48,316 nucleotides of DNA from Actinomycetota bacterium (GTDB lineage Bacteria; Actinomycetota; Actinomycetes; Actinomycetales; Kineosporiaceae), in the NCBI GenBank assembly GCA_030837345.1, contig JAUPKQ010000172.1, positions 1-48,316 on the forward strand. Direction: 5' to 3'. Below, one piece after another: positions 18,505 to 27,908 of this stretch. Both the position numbers and the translations under genes were made by a program. The stretch's first letter is position 1; the number at the start of each line of letters is the position of its first letter. Under the pieces are notes generated by a model. That model was given only the letters and a program-made list of their open reading frames with translations, ran no database searches and had not been told where the DNA came from.

Positions 18505-19771
18505 CGGTGCCCGACAGAACGGCGTGAAGGGCCGGGGCCAGGTCGCCCCGCGGCTCGACCCGAATGTCGTCCATCCCGAGCCACCGCGCGAGATCGGTCA
18601 GCTCGGCGGCGAGTTCGCGCAGGACGTCGGACCGGTCCGGGCCCCCCGGACCGGTCCTGGGTTCCGCCCAGGCGGCCCGGACCAACAGAGCACCGGTCCC
18701 GGCCCGGTCCGCCTTGAGGTCGATGCGGGCGACGAGTTCGTCCCCGACGAGGAACGGCAGGACGTAGTAGCCGTAGACCCGCCGGGCGGCCGGAGTGTAG
18801 ATCTCGATCCGGTACCGGAAGTCGAACAGCGCCTCGGCGCGGTCACGGAACCAGATCAGCGAATCGAACGGTGAGAGCAGCGCCCGGCCGGAAACACGGC
18901 GGGGCAGGCGGGCCTCGGTGTGCAGGTAGGCCTGGCGGTTCCAGCCCGCCACGCTGACGGGGAGCAGTTCCCCGGCCTCCACGAGGTCCGCGACGGCCTG
19001 GGACGCCTCGTCGGCGCGGAGGCGGAAGTAGTCACGCAGGCAGGCGGTGGAGGCCACGCCCATGGCACGGGCCGCGATGCGGACCAGATCCCGCACACAG
19101 TCCGCGGGATCGAGGTCGGGCAGAGCGAGGACGCCGGGAGGGAGCACCCGCCCGGGGAGGGCGTACCGGCGCTCGAACTGGGCGGTGCGCCCGGCAGAAG
19201 TGATCTCGCCCGCCCAGAAGAGATAGCCGACGGCCCGTTTGGTCGCCGACCAGTTCCAGCCCCAGTTCGTGCGGTCGCGGGGATGGTCGTGCCCGATCGC
19301 CCGCTCGATCTCCTGCGCGGTGAGAGGGCCACGGCCTGCGACCTCCTCCCGCACGGCGTCGAGCAACCCCGGATGCTCGACGGCGGCACGGAGCATCCCG
19401 CCCCACGCCTCCTCGTTGGCCCGCCCCATGCGGTACCGCAGGAGCCGGTGCGTGGACGGCGGGATGAACGACGCTTCGTGCGCCCAGTACTCGACCAGCC
19501 GGCGAGGAGCCCGGCCGGAGGCGCCGTCGAGGAGCTCCCGCCGGTACGGGCCGAGCCTGCTGAAGACGGGAAGGTAGTGACTGCGGGAGAGCACGTTCAC
19601 CGAGTCGATCTGGAGCACCCCGACGGTGTCGATCACCTTCTGGAGGTGACGTGCCCCGGGCTCGCCGGACGGGCGCCGCCCGAGGCCTTGTGCGGCGACG
19701 GCGATCCTCCGCGCCTGGGCCAGGGAGAGACGCTCCCGCGTCCTGCCGTTCGTCCTCGTCACACTGCTCAT
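18482..19771 (-). CDS. YcaQ/AlkX-type winged-helix DNA glycosylase
   Basis: A 429-residue member of the HTH_42 family (YcaQ/AlkZ-like). The early block [20 protein letters not shown] contains the Q-x-D catalytic signature (Gln54-Ile55-Asp56) of YcaQ/AlkX glycosylases. Further hallmarks are [36 protein letters not shown] and [20 protein letters not shown] near the C-terminus. Known relatives excise bulky or crosslinked bases. ATG 19771 has no strong Shine-Dalgarno. The 3' end overlaps the GNAT gene. Crosslink-repair activity is inferred from the family and the QxD motif. Confidence 0.88.
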   Translation of the reverse strand: MSSVTRTNGRTRERLSLAQARRIAVAAQGLGRRPSGEPGARHLQKVIDTVGVLQIDSVNVLSRSHYLPVFSRLGPYRRELLDGASGRAPRRLVEYWAHEASFIPPSTHRLLRYRMGRANEEAWGGMLRAAVEHPGLLDAVREEVAGRGPLTAQEIERAIGHDHPRDRTNWGWNWSATKRAVGYLFWAGEITSAGRTAQFERRYALPGRVLPPGVLALPDLDPADCVRDLVRIAARAMGVASTACLRDYFRLRADEASQAVADLVEAGELLPVSVAGWNRQAYLHTEARLPRRVSGRALLSPFDSLIWFRDRAEALFDFRYRIEIYTPAARRVYGYYVLPFLVGDELVARIDLKADRAGTGALLVRAAWAEPRTGPGGPDRSDVLRELAAELTDLARWLGMDDIRVEPRGDLAPALHAVLSGTVTRGADR

Positions 19772-19889
19772 CCGGGGGATGGTGCCATTGCCCGCCGACA
19801 GCCACGGCGAGAACCACGGGGAGAAACCACGGTGGGGACAGCTGCGGGGACGGCTGCGACCACCGCACGGACGCCGGGAGCCCGTACGG

Positions 19890-19929
19890 GACAGGCGCCG
19901 CCCCCTCGGGTGAGGAGGCGGCGCCTGTC
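19890..19929 (-). terminator. Strong hairpin terminator after hpf
   Basis: GACAGGCGCCGCC pairs with GGCGGCGCCTGTC in a perfect 13-bp stem, and the 14-base interior (19903-19916) can extend it through CCTC/GAGG. It begins 17 bp after the hpf stop and probably ends the mtrA-mtrB-lpqB-comFC-hpf transcription unit or its distal part. Confidence 0.82.
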
Positions 19930-19946
19930 GCCGAACGGTGGTGGAG

Positions 19947-20591
19947 TCAGCCCACGGACGCAGGTTCCGGCTGGGCCGGTACCTGCTCGGAGATCTCCAG
20001 CCGGATCACGCCGTAGTTCCATCCGCGACGTCGGTAGACGACGCTCGGACGCTTCGTCTCGATGTCCACGAAGAGGAACCAGTCGTGCCCGACCAGCTCC
20101 ATCTCGTACAACGCCTGGTCGAGCGACATCGGAGCAGCGGTGTGGTCCTTCGTGCGAATCACGACCGGACTGGCGTCCTCGGCGTCGTCACCGTGCAGGT
20201 CGGTGAATCCCGCGCCGTCGAGCTCCGGCTCGTCGTCCACGACCCCGATCGAGGCCTGGCGCAGCGAGATCGGAGTCTGCCGCCCGTGGTGGACCTTCCG
20301 CCGGTCCCTCGTACGGCGCAGCCGCTCGCCCAGTTTGCCGAGGGCGATATCGAGCGCGGCGAGAGGATCTTCAGAGCTGGCCTCGGCACGGATCACCGGG
20401 CCCTTCCCCCGAAGCGTGATCTCTACCTTCTCGCTCGTCTGCGCCTGGCGCGGATTGCGTTCATGCGACAACTCGACATCGGCTCGCTGCACCTTGGGAG
20501 CCAGTTGAGCGACCTTGGATAGTTTCTCCTCGACGAGCCTGCGGAATCGTTCCGAGACTTCGGTGTGGCGACCAGTGATCACGATGTCCAC
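19947..20591 (-). CDS. hpf: Long-form ribosome hibernation-promoting factor
   Basis: A 214-residue long HPF/YfiA. The N-terminal S30AE domain is clear ([20 protein letters not shown], then the [20 protein letters not shown] region). After a linker, the C-terminal dimerisation domain follows: [20 protein letters not shown], then [20 protein letters not shown] and GVIRLE. Long HPF joins two 70S ribosomes into inactive 100S dimers during stress. GTG 20591 lies behind AGGAGG; a longer frame to 20861 is not homologous. It follows comFC with a gap of 116 bp and is followed by a strong hairpin. Confidence 0.94.
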   Translation of the reverse strand: MDIVITGRHTEVSERFRRLVEEKLSKVAQLAPKVQRADVELSHERNPRQAQTSEKVEITLRGKGPVIRAEASSEDPLAALDIALGKLGERLRRTRDRRKVHHGRQTPISLRQASIGVVDDEPELDGAGFTDLHGDDAEDASPVVIRTKDHTAAPMSLDQALYEMELVGHDWFLFVDIETKRPSVVYRRRGWNYGVIRLEISEQVPAQPEPASVG

Positions 20592-20707
20592 GGGGGACCT
20601 CCTGTTTCTCGCCGGATGCGTCCCAGACGGTGTACCCACCCCACGAGCGGAGCCACAGTGGTGAAGTGGTGGTGAACTCACCGCCCGGGTCGGCCCATGG
20701 CCACACG

Positions 20708-21604
20708 CTAGTCCAGGTGGGCGGTACCCGACAGCCCGCGCCGGAGTGGTGTCGCGCAGGCGGTGGCGATCCCCACCGGTACGCCTCCGGCGTCGGCGAG
20801 CGCTCGGAGCGCCTCCCGAGCCGTTGCACCGGTTGTGATCACGTCGTCGACGATCAAGCAAGGTCTCCCTACGATCATGGACTGGGCTGCGGGCCGGACC
20901 CGCAGCGCCCCCTCAAGATTGCGGATCCGTGAGGCACGGTCGAGACCTGCCTGGTCAGCGACGGGGCGACAAAGGAGGAGGGCCCGGACAACCTGGACGT
21001 CGAACCCCTCTGCCCGGGCGTGCCGGGCCGCCGCACGGGCGAGTTCAAGAACCAGATCGGCCCCACGTCGACGTCGGGCGGAGCCCCGGGAGGGGACAGG
21101 AATCATCACGATCCGTAATCGCCCCCGGGCCCCGGGCCGTGCACGACGCCAGGAGGGCGGAGGCACACCAGAACAGGGGACGCCGCCGCCACCACCCGGA
21201 CGACGCCGTGACTCCTGCAGCAGGCTCAGGACGGCGCCCGACAGCAGAGTGGCCAGGGAGCCGGTGACGTCATGGCGGCCACGGTCCTTCCATGCCAGGA
21301 GGACCCGTCGCACCCGGTTCGCGTAGTCGGCACCGGCCCACACCGGTACCGGAACTGCTTGAGGAAGGATCACCTTGCGCGGCCGCTGCTCGCTGCCGAG
21401 ATCCACCCGGCAGGCTGAGCAGAGGCGTGGCCCGGCGGCATCGCACCCGGCGCACTCCGAGGGAAGAACGAGGGCGACCAGCTCCCCGACGGCCGAACCC
21501 GTCGCCCGCAGCGCGGCGCCGGTCCAGCGACGGGTGTGGGAGAGGAGCCGTCGCCCGGCGTCGGCGAGACGCGCGATCCACCGGTGTCCTTGTCGTGTCG
21601 TCAT
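20708..21604 (-). CDS. comFC: ComFC-like phosphoribosyltransferase-fold protein
   Basis: A 298-residue protein. An N-terminal zinc ribbon has Cys51, Cys54, Cys62 and Cys65 (CAGCDAAGPRLCSAC). The C-terminal phosphoribosyltransferase fold contains the PRPP-binding signature CLIVDDVITTGATARE. RALLLCRPVADQAGLDRASR is the conserved ComF block. In competent bacteria ComFC helps import single-stranded DNA; the role in actinobacteria is unclear. A variable Gly/Pro/Arg insert occupies about 130-160. It sits between lpqB and hpf as in mycobacteria. I chose ATG 21604; frames extending upstream lack homology. Confidence 0.88.
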   Translation of the reverse strand: MTTRQGHRWIARLADAGRRLLSHTRRWTGAALRATGSAVGELVALVLPSECAGCDAAGPRLCSACRVDLGSEQRPRKVILPQAVPVPVWAGADYANRVRRVLLAWKDRGRHDVTGSLATLLSGAVLSLLQESRRRPGGGGGVPCSGVPPPSWRRARPGARGRLRIVMIPVPSRGSARRRRGADLVLELARAAARHARAEGFDVQVVRALLLCRPVADQAGLDRASRIRNLEGALRVRPAAQSMIVGRPCLIVDDVITTGATAREALRALADAGGVPVGIATACATPLRRGLSGTAHLD

Positions 21605-21698
21605 ACGAGGCGACGATGCCGGGTCCGTCCGGGCCCCGGGCCAGGCGGATCCGGACCTGTGGACGAACGGTCGGGTGTCTGCGCCTGTGGACGAGTCG

Positions 21699-23639
21699 TC
21701 ACCCGGGCATGGCCGCGTACCGGACACCGGGAAGATCCATCCAGGTCACCCCGACCCTCGCCCGGACCGCTCCCCCGGAGACCTGGACGTAGAGATCGGA
21801 TTCCGAGTTCCCCGCCGTCACCGCGGTCCCCTGGATCGGAGCCGTGCCCGCCGCGTGGACGTCGCCGTCGATCTCGACGATCCAGGGCTGGGAGGCGAAC
21901 CCGGGACGCCGGGCGAGGACGACCACCTGGGTGCTGTCGACCCACGCCGCCCCGGCGACCTCCTGGGCGTCCTCCAGGAGACGGACGGGCTCGGAGAGGG
22001 CGATGGGCGTGCCCGTCGAGTTCCGGATGACCGCGGCGGCGAGGACCTCGTGGCCGCTCCCCGGCCGGGCGGTGACGAGAACGGCCCGGGCTCCCTCCCT
22101 GCTGATCCGCAGCGACCTCACCTGCCGTCCATGGAGCCACGCGGCGCTGATCCGCGAGACACCGGCGTCCGGGCGGGCCGCGAGCAGGGTCCCGAGGCTG
22201 TCCGCCTGACTGGTCCACACCCACCCGAAGGGGTCGAAACTCGGCGGAACCAGAGCCGTTCCAACGACGAGCGTCAGGGGAGTTCCGGAGGGAACGGCGT
22301 ACCTGAGGCGGGTACGGCCGTCGGCGAGGACGGCGTACGCCCGGCCGTCGGCGTCGACCGCCGGGTCGGTCACCCCTGCCCCGCCGAGCGCCTCCAGACC
22401 GCTGACCGGCTGTGTCTCGACACCCGCGCGGGCGATCGCCCCCGCCGCGTCCAGGACGACGGGACGGGCGTCGATATCGGGAGGGAGCCCCAGCGGCAAC
22501 CTCGTCGATGCCGTCCGAGGAGTTGGCCGGGCCCCGCCGGCCGCACGTGGTTCCGTCGCCTCGCCAGCCGGAGGTTGCAGTTCGAACTTCTGCTGTTCCA
22601 CGGTGATCGCGACGCCGTTCACCTGGGACGTCGTCAGTCCTAAAGTGGCGATGGTCCGTTCGAGCTGGGCCTTGAGGATCAGCCGCTGACGGGCGGTCGC
22701 CAGGCGGATCGCCGAGTTCAGGTCGACGGTGACGAGGCCGTCGACGATCTTCACGGCGTTGACCGTCAGCTTCGTGTCGGAGGGGGCTCCCGTCGACACG
22801 GCGGGTTCGAGCCAGTCCGACGGTCCCGCGAGCAGGGCCGACACGACCTGGGACGGCGTGGAGGACGAGGCTCCGGGGAACCACCGCAGGTCCGGCACGA
22901 GGTAGGTCCCGGTGGGGTCCGCGAAGTAGAGCTTCACCGCTCGGAACGTCTGTTTCAGGTTCTCACGGGTGATCATCAGCCCTTCGTCGAGGTCGTCGAT
23001 CCGCCAGCCGCGCTCCGTGCCCGTCAGCTCGAAGTACCGGGTCTCGACCTCCTGCGGGGCGGCGAGGACGTACCGGCCGGACTTGTCGATACGGGCGTGG
23101 ACGGGCAGCTGGACCGTCACCCTCACCTGCTCGCCGAGCGCCGGTCGCGCGTCGAGCAGCGAGGCGGAGGACGGCGTCGCGGACACCCCTCGTGACGGCG
23201 GGACCGACGACGTCGACGGCACGGGGACCGCGACCGTGGGACCCGGGTCGAGCAGGCTGACCCCGGCCCGGGTGACGGTGAGGCGCAGTCCCGTCTCGGC
23301 GTAGACGACGACGGAACTCTCCGGGCGCCAGCTGAGTTGCCGCCGGGACATCAGGAAGCCCCGGGCGACCGCGTGGTCATCGGTGTAGTCGGCGGAGGCC
23401 CGGAGGAATCCCCTGATCAGCTCCCCCGGGGTGTCGTCGAGGGAGGGCCCGGCCGGGTAGTACTGGACGGCGCCCGCGCGTCCGCCTTCGACCGGCCGTG
23501 CCTTCACGACGGGGCCGTCGGACGGGATGCTGACGCATCCGGCGAGCACGGCGCACCCGAGACCCATAGCCAGGGCCGTGGCGGAACGCCTGAGCCGCTC
23601 CGGGCCCCGGGACCGGCCTCGTCGAGAAGGGCCTGTCAC
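21699..23639 (-). CDS. lpqB: Lipoprotein LpqB, partner of the MtrAB system
   Basis: A 646-residue lipoprotein. The signal peptide ends in the lipobox VLAGC (Cys35), so it should be anchored on the outer face of the membrane. The GerMN domain is marked by VKLYFADPTGTYLVPDLRWF and VDGLVTVDLNSAIRLATARQ. The C-terminal half is a beta-propeller-like LpqB domain. In mycobacteria LpqB binds the extracellular part of MtrB and modulates MtrA activity. The GTG start overlaps the mtrB stop (GTGA), giving translational coupling. A 95-bp gap separates it from comFC. Confidence 0.94.
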   Translation of the reverse strand: MTGPSRRGRSRGPERLRRSATALAMGLGCAVLAGCVSIPSDGPVVKARPVEGGRAGAVQYYPAGPSLDDTPGELIRGFLRASADYTDDHAVARGFLMSRRQLSWRPESSVVVYAETGLRLTVTRAGVSLLDPGPTVAVPVPSTSSVPPSRGVSATPSSASLLDARPALGEQVRVTVQLPVHARIDKSGRYVLAAPQEVETRYFELTGTERGWRIDDLDEGLMITRENLKQTFRAVKLYFADPTGTYLVPDLRWFPGASSSTPSQVVSALLAGPSDWLEPAVSTGAPSDTKLTVNAVKIVDGLVTVDLNSAIRLATARQRLILKAQLERTIATLGLTTSQVNGVAITVEQQKFELQPPAGEATEPRAAGGARPTPRTASTRLPLGLPPDIDARPVVLDAAGAIARAGVETQPVSGLEALGGAGVTDPAVDADGRAYAVLADGRTRLRYAVPSGTPLTLVVGTALVPPSFDPFGWVWTSQADSLGTLLAARPDAGVSRISAAWLHGRQVRSLRISREGARAVLVTARPGSGHEVLAAAVIRNSTGTPIALSEPVRLLEDAQEVAGAAWVDSTQVVVLARRPGFASQPWIVEIDGDVHAAGTAPIQGTAVTAGNSESDLYVQVSGGAVRARVGVTWMDLPGVRYAAMPG

Positions 23640-25591
23640 GGCGGGAGGTCCGGGAAGGGAAGGCCCTGTCCCTTCCGGCCCGAACGGCCCGTCGGGTCGT
23701 CCCCGTCGTCCGTCCCGTCGCCCTCGCGGGCGGTGTCGCCGTCCGGGCCGGTGAACGCCCGCAGCGGAGGGATGGCGACGGCTGCCCGGGAGTCCCCCGC
23801 CAGGACCGAGGCCGCGCCGTCGCTGGCCACGACGGCGGTGCCGTCGGTCCCGACGACGATGGCGACGGGGGTGTGCTCGGTCATCGAGGTGCGTACGGAC
23901 GTCGGGGCGTCGGGTGGGACGAGCGGCAGCGGTGAGCCGCTGAGCACGACCCCGGAGCGCCGGGGGAGAGTGAGCCGGAAGTTCGCGCCCTGACCGGGAG
24001 CTCCCCAGACCTGGAGCCATCCGCCGTGGAGGTGCGCGTCCTCCAGCGCGATCGCGAGGCCCAGGCCCGTCCCGCCGGTCGAGCGGGCGCGGGCGGGATC
24101 GGCGCGCCAGAATCGGTTGAAGACGAGGCGCTGTTCGGCGGGGGCGAGACCGACGCCGTGATCGCGCACCGACACGGCGACGGCCTCCGCGTCGGCGGCG
24201 ACGGTGATGACGACGGGCCGCCCCTCGCCGTGTTCGATGGCGTTGCCGACGAGGTTGCGGACGACCCGTTCGATGCGCCGGTGGTCGAAGTCCGCGCGGG
24301 TGGCCGCCCGAGCCCGTACCTCCAGCCGGCTCCCCCGACGCTCGGCCAGGGGCCGCAACCCGTCGACGACCCGGTTGACGACCTCCCGGACGTCGGCGGT
24401 CTCGATCTCCAGGAGGGCTGCCCCCGCGTCGAAGCGGCTGACCTCCAGCAGGTCGGAGAGAAGGGCCTCGAACCGGTCGAGCTGGTCCGACAGGAGTTCC
24501 GCGCTCCGGGCGATCTCGGGTGCGAAGGAGGTACGGGCCTCGTGGAGGACCTCCGTGGCCATCCGGATCGTCGTCAACGGCGTGCGCAGTTCGTGGGACA
24601 CGTCGGAGACGAAGCGGCGCTGCACGCGGGACAGTTCCTCCAGCTGGTGGATCTGACGCTCCAGGCTGCTCGCCATCTCGTTGAAGGCCCGCCCGAGGCG
24701 GGCGATGTCGTCCTCGCCCCGGACGGGGATCCGGCGGTCGAGACGCCCCGCGGCCAGTTGCTCGGCCGTCCGGGCCGCCACCCGCACCGGGGCGACCACC
24801 TGCCGGGTGACGACCCAGGCCACCGCCCCCACCAGGGCGAGCAGCGCGATCTCGCCGCCGATGAAGGTCTGGGTCACGCGGGCGAGAATGTCGGCCTCGT
24901 TGTCGAGACGGTAGATGAAGTACAGCTCGTAGCGACCGCCGTTGCGCGGCCCGAAGTCCACGATGCTGCCCACCGCGATGCCCTTGACCAGCTCCTCCTG
25001 GCCGTTGTCACCCCGCACGCGCAGGGTGAGGACCCGGGCGTGCTGGTGGGAGGTGTCGCGGTTGACCGCCTGGCGCAGGTCGATCGGGATGGACCCCAGA
25101 TCGATCCGGTTGGACGACGCGCGGTCGAGGATCGACGCCTGGTCGGTCGCGGAGAGGGCGTGCCGGAAGACGATGTCGCGCGTCGGCCGCTCCGCCGGTC
25201 CCTGCAACTGGCTGATCTCGGCGCCGATGAACTCGTCGAACGTGTAGTTGGTCGTGCGGAAGGTGTCGTTGACGTCGTCCAGCCCTCGCTTGGACTCGGC
25301 CTGGACGGCGGTCATGCGGGACTCGACGAGGTGTTCGCGGATGCGCTGAAGGATGAACTGACCGACGACGAGACTGACGACCAGGCCGAGGGCGACGGTC
25401 GCCGCGACGACCCGGAGCAGCAGCGACCGCCGCCAGTGTGTCCGCAGGACGGAAGCGACCGCACGGACCCGGCCCAACGCCCGGAGCGGACCGCGCCGCC
25501 CGGTCTCCTCGGGCGCCCGCGGTCCCCCGCCGTCCCGGACGGGGTGGGAGGTCCGGCCGTTACGCCGGACCAGCCTTGTACCCGACACCAC
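23636..25591 (-). CDS. mtrB: MtrB sensor histidine kinase
   Basis: About 651 residues. A basic N-terminus leads to helix LRVVAATVALGLVVSLVVGQ, an extracellular domain of about 170 residues, a second helix (GEIALLALVGAVAWVVTRQV), then HAMP, HisKA (RFVSDVSHELRTPLTTIRMA) and HATPase (NLVGNAIEHGE, DHGVGLAP, GGTGLGLAI). A tail of about 110 residues after the kinase core contains IVVGTDGTAVVASDGAASVL, longer than in M. tuberculosis as I recall it. MtrB controls MtrA phosphorylation and couples it to cell division and wall remodelling. The GTG at 25591 overlaps the end of mtrA by 32 bp; the start is uncertain because no ribosome-binding site is clear. Confidence 0.95.
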   Translation of the reverse strand: MVSGTRLVRRNGRTSHPVRDGGGPRAPEETGRRGPLRALGRVRAVASVLRTHWRRSLLLRVVAATVALGLVVSLVVGQFILQRIREHLVESRMTAVQAESKRGLDDVNDTFRTTNYTFDEFIGAEISQLQGPAERPTRDIVFRHALSATDQASILDRASSNRIDLGSIPIDLRQAVNRDTSHQHARVLTLRVRGDNGQEELVKGIAVGSIVDFGPRNGGRYELYFIYRLDNEADILARVTQTFIGGEIALLALVGAVAWVVTRQVVAPVRVAARTAEQLAAGRLDRRIPVRGEDDIARLGRAFNEMASSLERQIHQLEELSRVQRRFVSDVSHELRTPLTTIRMATEVLHEARTSFAPEIARSAELLSDQLDRFEALLSDLLEVSRFDAGAALLEIETADVREVVNRVVDGLRPLAERRGSRLEVRARAATRADFDHRRIERVVRNLVGNAIEHGEGRPVVITVAADAEAVAVSVRDHGVGLAPAEQRLVFNRFWRADPARARSTGGTGLGLAIALEDAHLHGGWLQVWGAPGQGANFRLTLPRRSGVVLSGSPLPLVPPDAPTSVRTSMTEHTPVAIVVGTDGTAVVASDGAASVLAGDSRAAVAIPPLRAFTGPDGDTAREGDGTDDGDDPTGRSGRKGQGLPFPDLPP

Positions 25592-26237
25592 GGACTGTGA
25601 TCACGATCTCCGGACGCTCCGGATCCTTCTCGATCTTCGAACGCAGCCGCTGCACGTGGACGTTGACCAGACGGGTGTCCGCGGCGTGCCGGTAGCCCCA
25701 GACCTGTTCCAGCAGGACCTCCCGGGTGAACACCTGCCACGGTTTACGGGTCAGGGCGACGAGCAGGTCGAACTCCAGGGGGGTCAAGCTGATCGGCGTG
25801 TCGCCTCGGCGCACCGAGTGCCCCGCGACATCGATCGAAAGGTCCCCGATCTCCAGCTGTTCCGGAGCGGGTTCGTCCGTCCGGCGCAGACGGGCCCGGA
25901 CACGGGCGACCAGTTCCTTCGGTTTGAACGGCTTCACCACGTAGTCGTCGGCGCCGGACTCCAGCCCGAGAACGATGTCGACCGTGTCGCTCTTGGCGGT
26001 GAGCATCACGATCGGCACGCCCGACTCCGACCGGATCTGCCGGCAGACCTCGATGCCGTCACGTCCCGGCAGCATGAGATCGAGCAGGACCAGGTCGGGT
26101 CGGGTCGCCCGGAAGACCTCAAGCGCTTCCGCACCGTCCGCGCAGAACACAGGGTCGAAACCCTCGCCACGCAGGACGATGCCCAGCATCTCGGCCAGGG
26201 CGGTGTCGTCGTCGACGACCAGCACGCGTCCCCTCAT
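25560..26237 (-). CDS. mtrA: MtrA response regulator
   Basis: A 225-residue OmpR-family regulator. The receiver domain has VLVVDDD with acidic residues 9-11, phosphoacceptor Asp53 in LVLLDLMLPGRDG, and the lysine in VVKPFKPKEL. The winged helix includes LTPLEFDLLVALTRKPWQVF, VWGYRHAADTRLVNVHVQRL and VRGVGYKAG. In mycobacteria MtrA is essential and controls cell-division and cell-wall genes and dnaA. Its ATG faces a 285-bp divergent region shared with the PGY-rich membrane protein. That region contains a single GTAACA, but no paired MtrA site that I can defend. Confidence 0.97.
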   Translation of the reverse strand: MRGRVLVVDDDTALAEMLGIVLRGEGFDPVFCADGAEALEVFRATRPDLVLLDLMLPGRDGIEVCRQIRSESGVPIVMLTAKSDTVDIVLGLESGADDYVVKPFKPKELVARVRARLRRTDEPAPEQLEIGDLSIDVAGHSVRRGDTPISLTPLEFDLLVALTRKPWQVFTREVLLEQVWGYRHAADTRLVNVHVQRLRSKIEKDPERPEIVITVRGVGYKAGPA

Positions 26238-26522
26238 CCGCTCATCGTGTCATCGCTCGACGCCGCGGAGGAGCCCGACCCGCTCGGTACCTGCCTGAAC
26301 GGGTGCAGCTCAGCCGCGCCACACATCCTCCGTGACCGTTTCATCACGCAAAGGAATGTAACACCGAAGAATCCCGCACGTTCGAGGGCACCCCGGCCGC
26401 GATCCACGCCCTCGATCGCACGTTCTCTCGTCCGTCGGTACCGCGTGCAAGGATGAGCCTCGACGGGCTGTCAGACCGGATGACACCGGTGAGCAGCGGC
26501 GGGACTGCGCGTGGGGGGTGTG

Positions 26523-27863
26523 ATGTCTGAACCACCACCATCCGGGTGGGCAGCACCTGAGCCTGAAGGTCAGGTGCCCCCAGCCGAATCACCCTGGGGC
26601 CCACCGCCGCAGCCGACCGCCCTCCCGTCCTACGGTCCGGCCGCCCAGAACCCCGCCGGCTACCCGCCGCCGGGGAGCCAGCAGCCGGGCTATCCGCCAC
26701 CGGGGAACCAGCCGGGCGGCTACCCGCCACCGGGCTACCCGCCGCCGGGCTATCCCCCCGGGTACCAGTTCCCCTCCCCTTCGGGGAACCCGACCGGGTA
26801 CCAGCCGGGCTATCAACCGGGCTACCAGCCGGGCTATCAACCGGGGCCGCAGCCGGGGTACGGACCGCCCGGCGGGTGGGCCAAGGCCGTCTCGTACAAG
26901 CCGGGAATCATTCCTCTCCGGCCCCTGACGTTCAGCGAGATCCTGGACGGCGCCTTCCAGGCCATCCGGACGAACCCCCGAACGATGATGGGATTCGCGG
27001 CGGTCGTCCTCTCGATCACGTCCTTGCTGTCGATCCTGCCCCAGACCTGGTTCCAGACCTCGATCGGCGACATCCTCAGCGCCGGGCCCAAAGCGGCCGA
27101 CCCCACGGCACTCCTGGACGCCGGGCTCAGCGGGATCCTCGGGGTGCTCCCCTCCGCGATGCTCGTGTGGCTGGCGATGGTGGTGCTGAACGCCCTGCTC
27201 GTCGTCGCGGTCAGTTCGGCCGTCCTCGGTCGCAAGACCTCCCCGGGAGAGCTGTGGAGCAGGGTCCGGCACCGCGTGCTGGCCGCGCTCGGCCTCGCCG
27301 TCCTGGTCGCCCTGATCGTCGGTGTGGTCGGCTTCGTCGTCCTGGCCGTCGTGGCGGGCCCCGGGATCCTCTTGATCGCGGGGGATCAGGAGGTCATCGG
27401 CGTTCTGCTGTTCCTGCTCGGTCTGCTCAGCTCGTTCCTGGTCGGGCTGTGGGTCTCGGTCAAGCTGTCGCTCGCCGGCCCCGTGCTCCTCCTGGAGGAG
27501 CTGACCGTCGTCCAGGCTCTGCGCAGGTCGTGGCGGATTCTCACCGGAAGCTTCTGGCGGGTGTTCTTCGTCCTGACCGTGACGGCCATGATCACCAATG
27601 TCACCTCGGCCCTGATCCAGACGCCGTTCATGATCCTCGGATCGCTCACGGATGTCCTGCTCGACAACCAGCTCCACGGGAACTTCGTCCTGACGATGGT
27701 CACGATGACCATCAACGCCATCGGGTCGACCGTGTCCGGCACGATCCTCGTTCCCTGGTCCGCCGCCGTCGTCGCCCTGCTCTACATCGATCTTCGGATG
27801 CGGCGGGAAGGACTGGATCTCGAACTCACCCGGGCGGCCGCCGGGACGGGTACGGCGCCATGA
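26523..27863 (+). CDS. PGY-repeat multi-pass membrane protein (glycerophosphoryl diester phosphodiesterase membrane-domain type)
   Basis: About 446 residues. The first 120 are a Pro/Gly/Tyr-rich cytoplasmic tail (GYPPPGYPPPGY, then repeated GYQP). The membrane part begins RPLTFSEILDGAFQAIRTNP, a typical entry of this domain family, and has about six helices, including AMLVWLAMVVLNALLVVAVS and VLVALIVGVVGFVVLAVVAG. The conserved ELTVVQALRRSWRILTGSFW occurs between helices. The family name comes from fused domains elsewhere; no phosphodiesterase domain is present. It is divergent from mtrA and heads a tight run of DUF4129, DUF4350, MoxR and DUF58 genes. Its precise role is unknown. Confidence 0.86.
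   Translation: MSEPPPSGWAAPEPEGQVPPAESPWGPPPQPTALPSYGPAAQNPAGYPPPGSQQPGYPPPGNQPGGYPPPGYPPPGYPPGYQFPSPSGNPTGYQPGYQPGYQPGYQPGPQPGYGPPGGWAKAVSYKPGIIPLRPLTFSEILDGAFQAIRTNPRTMMGFAAVVLSITSLLSILPQTWFQTSIGDILSAGPKAADPTALLDAGLSGILGVLPSAMLVWLAMVVLNALLVVAVSSAVLGRKTSPGELWSRVRHRVLAALGLAVLVALIVGVVGFVVLAVVAGPGILLIAGDQEVIGVLLFLLGLLSSFLVGLWVSVKLSLAGPVLLLEELTVVQALRRSWRILTGSFWRVFFVLTVTAMITNVTSALIQTPFMILGSLTDVLLDNQLHGNFVLTMVTMTINAIGSTVSGTILVPWSAAVVALLYIDLRMRREGLDLELTRAAAGTGTAP
26640..26870. repeat. Degenerate short repeats encoding the PGY-rich tail
   Basis: Multiple in-frame copies of units like GGCTACCCGCCACCG and GGCTATCAACCG encode GYPPP and GYQP. The last block alternates CAGCCGGGCTAT/CAACCGGGCTAC, so synonymous changes break up an otherwise perfect 12-bp period. 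Confidence 0.85.
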
Positions 27864-27908
27864 GCAGGCCGGCCGCGAGCGAGGGGAGGACCCCCGGGTG
27901 AAGTCGCA

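Noticed and set aside
21601-22884. 427-codon frame overlapping lpqB on the same strand
   Set aside because: It is very arginine- and glycine-rich, out of frame with the well-supported lpqB, and lacks any domain.
26332-26363. GTGAC (26332) and GTAACA (26358) as a paired MtrA site
   Set aside because: The starts of the two elements are 26 bp apart, not the spacing of known MtrA direct repeats, and the first element is a weak match. Kept only as a remark under mtrA.
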